Assembly: GCF_964355755.1 (NCBI RefSeq)
Contig: NC_092673.1
Span: forward strand, 30,633,001-30,697,000
DNA length: 64,000 nt
Direction of reading: 5' to 3'
DNA from: Antedon mediterranea
Taxonomy: Eukaryota; Echinodermata; Crinoidea; Comatulida; Antedonidae
The notes under the pieces are model-generated. The model did not search any database. It saw nothing but the letters and a program-made list of their open reading frames with translations, and was not told the origin of the DNA. The first letter of the stretch is position 1; every line of letters begins with the position of its first letter. Below, one piece after another: positions 58,501-64,000 of the stretch. The position numbers and the translations under genes are program-made.

Positions 58501-60653
58501 ATGGGGAATTCAAGATTCAATATTTTTACATAAAATTATTATAATTGATATATTTTTCATCCAGAACTTAGAAACACAATAAAACACAAAAACGAATTAG
58601 CATTTTTTTTCTGAAAACGTAATTTTCTTTGTTCATGTCATGTCATTAACAAAACTTAGTGGCAGTGGCGTAACGAATATTAGCACTCACTGGCTAAACC
58701 CAGACAAGAGCATGAGCAGGGCACTAATGCAACTACACAGGGTTGAAGGGCCCCTTAGGAGTTCTAAACCAGGGGCCTTTTCCCCTGCGTTACATCACTG
58801 CTTAGTGGAATTTAATATCTAATTGGGTAGCCATATTAACTTGACTAGTACCTATTTATAGTCCTGATTTAATGGATGAAATTCTCATTAAAGATCTCTA
58901 ATAAAAATCATTGTCATTATATTAATCATGATTAGACTTACAGTATGTTTTTATTATTCACCTTTTTTAGAATGGTCTAGTCCCATTTTTAAATTCAGTC
59001 AAGCAGGCAATGGCAACAATAGATCAACAAATAAAATCGGGAGAAGAATTATTTGAATCGCGTTCATCCAAGGTAATATTATTTTGATCTAATTTAACTT
59101 TCATGGTATGAGCAGTTAATAAATCAATCTCAATCAACTCACCAAATTTATCCCAATTCTAATTTTGTAACATGAACCGAATTGTGATGAACAGCAAAGG
59201 CATTTTATTTATTGTATTTGCATTTCAGCCAAAGTCTGGAAAGAAGGCAGCTGTTACAATCCCTGCAGTGCACACTCATACACTAGAATTGTTCGCTAAA
59301 AAGGTATGTTTTACCATAGTAAAGTATACAGTTTATTTTTAAAAGCAGAAGTGAGAACATGCTAAAGCACCATTTCCTCTACTTTCTTTCATAGGTGTGT
59401 GACAATTATGAAGTTACAAAATCTAATTGTGTAGCCAGTTTACGTTTATCGGGGTGTATAGAATGTCGTGCGTACCTCAACAGTAAAGCCACTGTAGATG
59501 ACGCCATTCAGGTACAGGTTACTTAAAATCTAAATTAATATTATAAACAAAGCAAACACAATTTGAAGCACACTTAAGCTCTATCTGCACTATCAAACTT
59601 TATGTGACAAAACAATGTGATGTGCCTATATATATAAGTTAAATTTTTGTAATATTTTTAATTTCACTATTGTAAGGATTACTCAGTGTTATTAATTAGA
59701 GAAAATTTGAACTTTGACCCTTGACATATAGGCGTTGAAGGAGGATGCAATTAGAAGTATGCAGGCACGATGTGATCTTTTAGTTGATGAACTTGCACAG
59801 GACCAAGATGATGCTGAGGGTAATTGTAATTTATCATCATGAATATTTTTAGGTTTTGTATCCAGTGTGAATGGGCTACTACCCAGTGGTCAAGGGAGGC
59901 ATTTATTTAAAGCGGGGCATTTATTTGATATCCTTAGCTGAATGATATTTCAATATTTTTGTTTATTTTTCAGGTTTTAATAGAATTACTATACTACCTA
60001 CAAGGGTGTTTTCTTCTATGCCTGATGTATCAATTGATGTCTGTGACTACATGTTCCCTGATGAATCGGCTATGGACTGTATAGAAAGATTTTCCGAGAT
60101 TCTTGGGGTAGCAGTAACTGAAGACATGTTAGACATGGAGTCTGAACCTCTACCAGGTTAGTACAGTGAGGCTTAGGCTCTTTGTTTAGCACTCCTATGT
60201 GGCCCTCAAATGCTGGGTATTGTAGTGGGCTGTTCATGCTGTGTGTTTAGCCAGTGAGTGCTCATAGCCGTTACGCCACTGGGTTAGTAATTTTGTTTTG
60301 AATCCTAATTTAATGGCACTATATAACAATTATAGTTGGGAATTATATTAGGTCACGTTTTTTTGTGCAGATACTGACAGTCTAAAGCAAGAAGCTGACC
60401 CCAGTGCCAAAGAAGTGCCAACAGAAATGAGTGATAGTACACCTGAGGCTAGCCCATCTAAAAGAGGACAATATATAGGTAGTCAATTATTTCTTAATAA
60501 TATGGTTGCACATTTACATTAGCTGGTATAAAACTTTTAAAAAAAATATTGACATTTTCTTATACAATTTATTTTATTGCAGCTGCTGCAGTCAGCATGT
60601 CAGGGGCTTTGATTGCAGCATTAATGTCATATCTAACACTATCCAATGATTGA
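55529..60653 (+). CDS. ODR4: ODR4, ER-membrane GPCR-localisation factor
   Basis: Tail-anchored endoplasmic reticulum protein that helps odorant-type GPCRs leave the ER in nematodes and works with the UFM1 protease UFSP2. Eleven exons: 55529-55630, 56549-56662, 57212-57394, 58278-58478, 58971-59072, 59229-59303, 59395-59511, 59732-59819, 59974-60156, 60371-60478 and 60583-60653; all junctions GT-AG and in phase, 447 residues (human about 454). Start MGRTIYATDQ matches the family start. Other conserved parts: DDQWLAQHSIQVSRMMLGGM, HADWKYQS, CRAYLNSKATVDDAIQ and the C-terminal anchor SGALIAALMSYLTLSND. Exon 4 start is the least certain; the acceptor CAAG at 58277 keeps frame. An AATAAA at about 61149 would give a 3' UTR of about 500 bp containing a MITE. 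Intron 1 carries a 135 bp inverted repeat. Confidence 0.94.
55860..56202. repeat. Long inverted repeat, 135 bp arms, in ODR4 intron 1
   Basis: Arms 55860-55994 and 56068-56202, no gaps, 4 mismatches by eye (about 97%), 73 bp spacer. Left arm starts AATATTGGGCGCTAGTTCCG. Transcribed with the intron, it would fold into a long double-stranded stem. The ends show no clear target duplication; it may be a foldback transposon or a local inverted duplication. Confidence 0.9.
56695..56945 (+). repeat. Pyrimidine-rich minisatellite in ODR4 intron 2
   Basis: Irregular units of about 22-25 bp close to CTCCTTCCCCTATGCCTGG, some eight copies. Strongly C+T on the plus strand, out of character with the AT-rich surroundings. 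It produces an accidental Pro/Ser-rich open frame. Confidence 0.8.
57440..57517. mobile_element. Foldback MITE family A, right part, in ODR4 intron 3
   Basis: ACCATATTTGGGCACATCAA to TTTGATAGTGTAGACAGAGC, about 50 bp after the exon 3 donor. Confidence 0.7.
57895..57975 (-). mobile_element. LINE/SINE 3' end with (TTCAAAG)n tail
   Basis: On the minus strand CACATCTCATTGAGACTGTG and GATACAATAAAGTTCAAAGT, with three TTCAAAG units. Intronic in ODR4. Confidence 0.6.
59578..59636. mobile_element. Foldback MITE family A, left end only
   Basis: AGCTCTATCTGCACTATCAA, then ACTTTATGTGACAAAACAAT and GTGATGTGCC; right end missing. In ODR4 intron 7. Confidence 0.7.
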
Positions 60654-60863
60654 ATATGAAATGCAATGGATCTGTCAGAGAGTGTCACAGGACAGGATAC
60701 CATAAATGTGGCTTCCAGTGGTTAATGATATACATAACACATGTAGAATACGCCTCAGTGGTTACAAGATATTCACACAAGAGATGCAACATGTGTTGGA
60801 GGATGCCATCTCAACAGATTTGATCATTCTTGCAGAGATAACTAAAGAATTCTATATATTGCT

Positions 60864-60955
60864 GATGTGCCTATACTGTATGTACACGATGATGTGTCAT
60901 ATCACTACCATATTTAGGAACGTCAAACGAGTTTGATAGTCTAGACAAGGCTTTA
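60864..60955. mobile_element. Foldback MITE family A, right part, in ODR4 3' UTR
   Basis: ATGTGCCTATACTG ... CATATCACTACCATATTTAG ... GAGTTTGATAGTCTAGACAA. Lies between the stop codon and the likely poly(A) signal at about 61149. Confidence 0.65.
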
Positions 60956-62193
60956 GAGTTCCCCTATTTGCTATTATATGTACACCAAGATGTATATAGA
61001 AAAATGCAGAAAAGCATTTATCTTTGTATGCCTCTCTAACTCACTACACAGTATGATATTGCTTATTGCATTTATTTTTCCTTTGTAACTCCTGTACCGT
61101 TTGGCAATTTACTCGATATAAATTTGTACTGTGCATTTATTATCACAAAATAAATAACACTTATTTTTCTATAAAAATATCTTTATTATCAAGCGTTTTA
61201 GTGGAAGAGTTTTAAATACAATATGTATATGAAGGATTAAAGATTAATATATTGAATATAATATCTATAAATAATAAAATGAAAACTAAATAAACACACA
61301 GACTTCTATTGTTATAAATGTATTAAGTACAGGATATGATCAATGCCACAAATTGACTCAAGTAGACTGGAAGAAAATAATTATGTTTGTACCTTCAATT
61401 CCTGAAAATAGAAATATGTATCTTAACATTTGGATGCCCCTTGATTGTCATGGATCATGTCAACGTGCTGCGTTTTTCAAAGACATTTTACTGGCAAGCA
61501 AACGTGTATTTTATAACTACAATACTGCAAAGTAGCGTTGCGTTCGGGAGCGAAGCAATTGGTCAGGTTTGTGCAAGACATTTGACCAATTATGGATGGT
61601 CTTTTATGGATTCCATTTCCACTTTGAACCTACATAAAAATTCTGTTTTTGTCATACCAACTATATAGGAAACATGCCTGGTCTTAATTGTATAACTACT
61701 GCATGTTATTGGTTGGCAATACATCTGACTAATAATGCATGTCTTTTCATAATTGTGCTCAACTACTCTTTTTTCTTTACAGAATTATACTTAAGCAGGT
61801 TTCCTACTCATCTGTTCCATATAAAGTAATATTATTATTCTACATACGTAAGGCCTACATATAGACCCTGAAACATATTATTTTAAAGATGGTGTTCTTC
61901 TGACGCACGTATTAACCACTGTGTTAAGATCAGTGAAACTCGCATGTTTTATACACAGTATTACTATCTTCTAAAGCCTACATATAGACCCCGAGACATA
62001 TTATTTTAAAGAGGGTGTTCCTCTGATGCACGTATTAACCACTACTGTGTTAAGATATGTGAATTCACTCTATTCATTGTCATTATGTCCTGTGCAAATG
62101 CATCAGACCACTATCCTTCGTTCCATCAGAAGAAATTTGACACATTTCAGGTTTAAAGTAGCTAAAAACATCCTCAAACACAGCATTACTCTG
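60956..62193. other. Convergent intergenic region, ODR4 and MLLE gene 3' sides
   Basis: ODR4 AATAAA at about 61149. A direct duplication with about 125 bp period: 61848-61937 and 61973-62062 share CCTACATATAGACCC, CATATTATTTTAAAGA and CACGTATTAACCACT. No gene seen. Confidence 0.5.
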
Positions 62194-63961
62194 TCAACTT
62201 GAAGTGTTCAAGAGAGCCTTGTACGCCATGTCTACCTTCTCCTTAAGAAGCTGCGGACAGGTTAGCAAAACCTTTAAACTTTCGACATTCATTTCCAACA
62301 GCATTCCTGTAAAACATAAATAATGAAACTACACAAGCAAGAAATAAAAGAGAAAGAAATTTCACTCATGCATGCTTGTTCATCTTACTAGTTTTTCATT
62401 TGACCAAAAACTGGATCAGAAAAAAAAAAATATTTACCTGAAAAAATGTAATTTAAACAAAAAAATACTGTCAGACAATGAGTTTTTGGTTAAAATTAAT
62501 TGTTTAAATCCTATTAAAAGTCTGATTTTATTAATCTTAATTAATTTTCGTGTTTTTGGGGGACAATACATCTTTAAGAAAAAAAAGATCATAACAAACC
62601 TGTTATCTTGGCAGCTAAATCTGGATATATTTCAACTACTTTATCAAACAACTCCTCCCCAATCTCATCCTTTCCTCTATCTGTCACCTGTGATCTGTTT
62701 TCATTATTGTCTAGACACGCCTTGGCTTTACTTATGGCAACGTCAAGGTCTTTATTGGACAACAGCAATTTTTCAATCACATCACAATCCAATTCTAGCA
62801 GCATACCTGAAAATGAGCAATTTATATAATAATAAAAGTTTACAGACGGGTACCTGGTAGGCTAAAAAACAACTATGTTGATTCAGTGGCTTAACGACTG
62901 TGAGTGCTCACTGACTAAACCCAGGGGCCCCCAAAGCTTATGGGGGACCTGTGCAGTGCCCAGGGGAAAAAAAAGGAAAAATAATATGTCAACAATGGCT
63001 AAAAACACCCAAGGCCTCCAGCGTTGGAGGGCCACTTAGGGTTCCTAAACCAGGAGCTTCAGTCAGGGATGTGCTGATTGCTAGTTATTATTAAAGCCAT
63101 TAAAATTATTTATGTTTGTTTTGCTTTACCACGGACGAAATATAAGGAGGGTTATTTAATTATCAATGTTGTTCTAAACAATAGAAAAACTGTGTATCCG
63201 GAACTACCCTTTAAGTTTAATGTATATAGTGTATATATATAAATCCAAAGGCAAATTACTGAAAAAATGACAATGCTGTGGGTATCAGTGGCTGGATCTC
63301 AATGGAGATACAAAAATAAAAGCGAAAAGCTAAATCAAAACGAGAAGTAAAACAGCCAGAAAAGTTAGAAGAGCTTTTGGGCAACACTAGCCCTTCATCA
63401 GTGCAACAGTATATAACAGTTTACCAGTAATTTTTGCACAATTATCTTGTTCTTGGTCTTCTACCCGTTGATAGAGTTTCTCTGCGAGTTCCTCATTATC
63501 AAAACTTTTATAATCAGAACGTCTACAGATAAATAAAAAAGAATTGATTTATTTTTTTACAACCAACAGTGAAACATCATTTAAAAAAAAAATAAAAACG
63601 TATCAATATTTTATAAAAAATAGAGTAGAATGCCTCATTTGGGACACCTTTATTCTGTGGACACTTCTCCATTAACTCAGGAAACACCTAGGCCTAGTAG
63701 GGTAAAGGTGCTGGTGCATTTTTGGCATCTTTAATATAGATAGGGGTTCTACCTTTTCAAAGCACCCTGTGCTGCCTTTACTTGAACCTGGAGCAATTTC
63801 TTGTCCTGTAGAATTCTTAGTACCTCATTGTTACCCATCTCCAGCAACATCCCCGTCACCTGCGCTGCCTCATCTGCTGTAATATTTAGGCTAACAACTA
63901 GCGAATACAGGTGGTCACCAAGGACGTCCTTACGCTCTGGAATTGCACCACACTTCTGCAT
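62194..63961 (-). CDS. Stand-alone protein of three tandem MLLE (PABC) domains
   Basis: Four exons (minus): 63753-63961, 63425-63522, 62600-62806 and 62194-62306; GT-AG and in phase, 208 residues. It consists of three MLLE domains and short linkers. Domain 1 at about 9-68 (DHLYSLVVSLNI ... VTGMLLEMGNNEVLRIL), domain 2 at about 80-140 (EKLYQRVEDQ ... KITGMLLELDCDVIEKLL), domain 3 at about 148-206 (EELFDKVVEI ... KITGMLLEMNVESLKVLL). TGMLLE is the signature by which poly(A)-binding protein and UBR5 MLLE domains hold PAM2 peptides. No RRM or HECT part is present. The ATG has an in-frame TGA three codons upstream in the same exon, whose likely acceptor (CTCTCTACAG) is at 63984, so this looks like the true start. 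Donor of exon 1 (GTAGAA) is weak. Role inferred: a scaffold or competitor for PAM2 proteins. Confidence 0.87.
62562..62578. mobile_element. End of a TTAA-type MITE in the last MLLE-gene intron
   Basis: GGGACAATACATCTTTAA, identical to the right terminus of the element at 5972-6522. Other end not found. Confidence 0.45.
63245..63345 (-). repeat. Repeat family C, inverted copy in the MLLE gene intron
   Basis: Complement of the 52150-52260 copy: GGTATCAGTGGCTGGATCTC, then AATGGAGATAC and AAAGCTAAATC. Confidence 0.7.
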
Positions 63962-64000
63962 TCTTATTCAACTTAGTATTTAGCTGTAGAGAGTGTAGTA

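Overview
The window looks like a chromosomal piece of an invertebrate deuterostome nuclear genome, most likely an echinoderm. Reasons: AT-rich, intron-rich genes with GT-AG splice sites; animal orthologues (SSNA1, an SLC10A3/5-type transporter, DOLPP1, ODR4, MLLE-domain protein); a dense load of foldback elements, tRNA-derived SINEs and LINE tails; and very frequent short AGGCCTA-type strings, which I associate with echinoderm assemblies. The species cannot be fixed from sequence alone. Most real genes are split into exons of 30-200 bp, so they were rebuilt here by hand from splice sites, reading phase and protein similarity.

Layout. 0.5-3.7 kb: SSNA1 on the minus strand, with two alternative last exons. 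2.8-13.4 kb: pieces of an unidentified spliced plus-strand gene. 13.4-15.7 kb: nothing coding seen. 15.76-21.72 kb: a complete LINE of the L1/Tx1 type with two intact ORFs and a 15 bp target-site duplication. 22-25 kb: repeats, a LINE 3' fragment and two weak exon-like stretches. 25.1-26.1 kb: an intronless PDIK1L/STK35-like kinase, minus strand. 30.0-31.5 kb: an SLC10 transporter whose whole coding sequence is in one exon, minus strand, with a likely 5' UTR exon near 34.8 kb. 35-43 kb: gene-poor, repeats and LINE/SINE debris. 43.3-46.6 kb: a five-exon multi-pass membrane protein, minus strand, unrecognised, whose 3' end is repeated in tandem downstream. 46.6-50.6 kb: foldback transposons. 50.6-55.2 kb: DOLPP1, eight exons, minus strand. 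55.5-60.7 kb: ODR4, eleven exons, plus strand, head to head with DOLPP1. 62.2-64.0 kb: a small four-exon protein, minus strand, made almost entirely of three tandem MLLE (PABC) domains.

The genes do not form one pathway. DOLPP1 and ODR4 are both endoplasmic reticulum membrane proteins (dolichol recycling for N-glycosylation; GPCR maturation) and share a short divergent promoter, so they may be co-expressed. SSNA1 is a centrosome/basal-body protein. The most unusual item is the stand-alone triple-MLLE protein. Next come the kinase with lipid-anchor signals at both ends, the duplicated SSNA1 last exon, and a 97% identical 135 bp inverted repeat inside an ODR4 intron.
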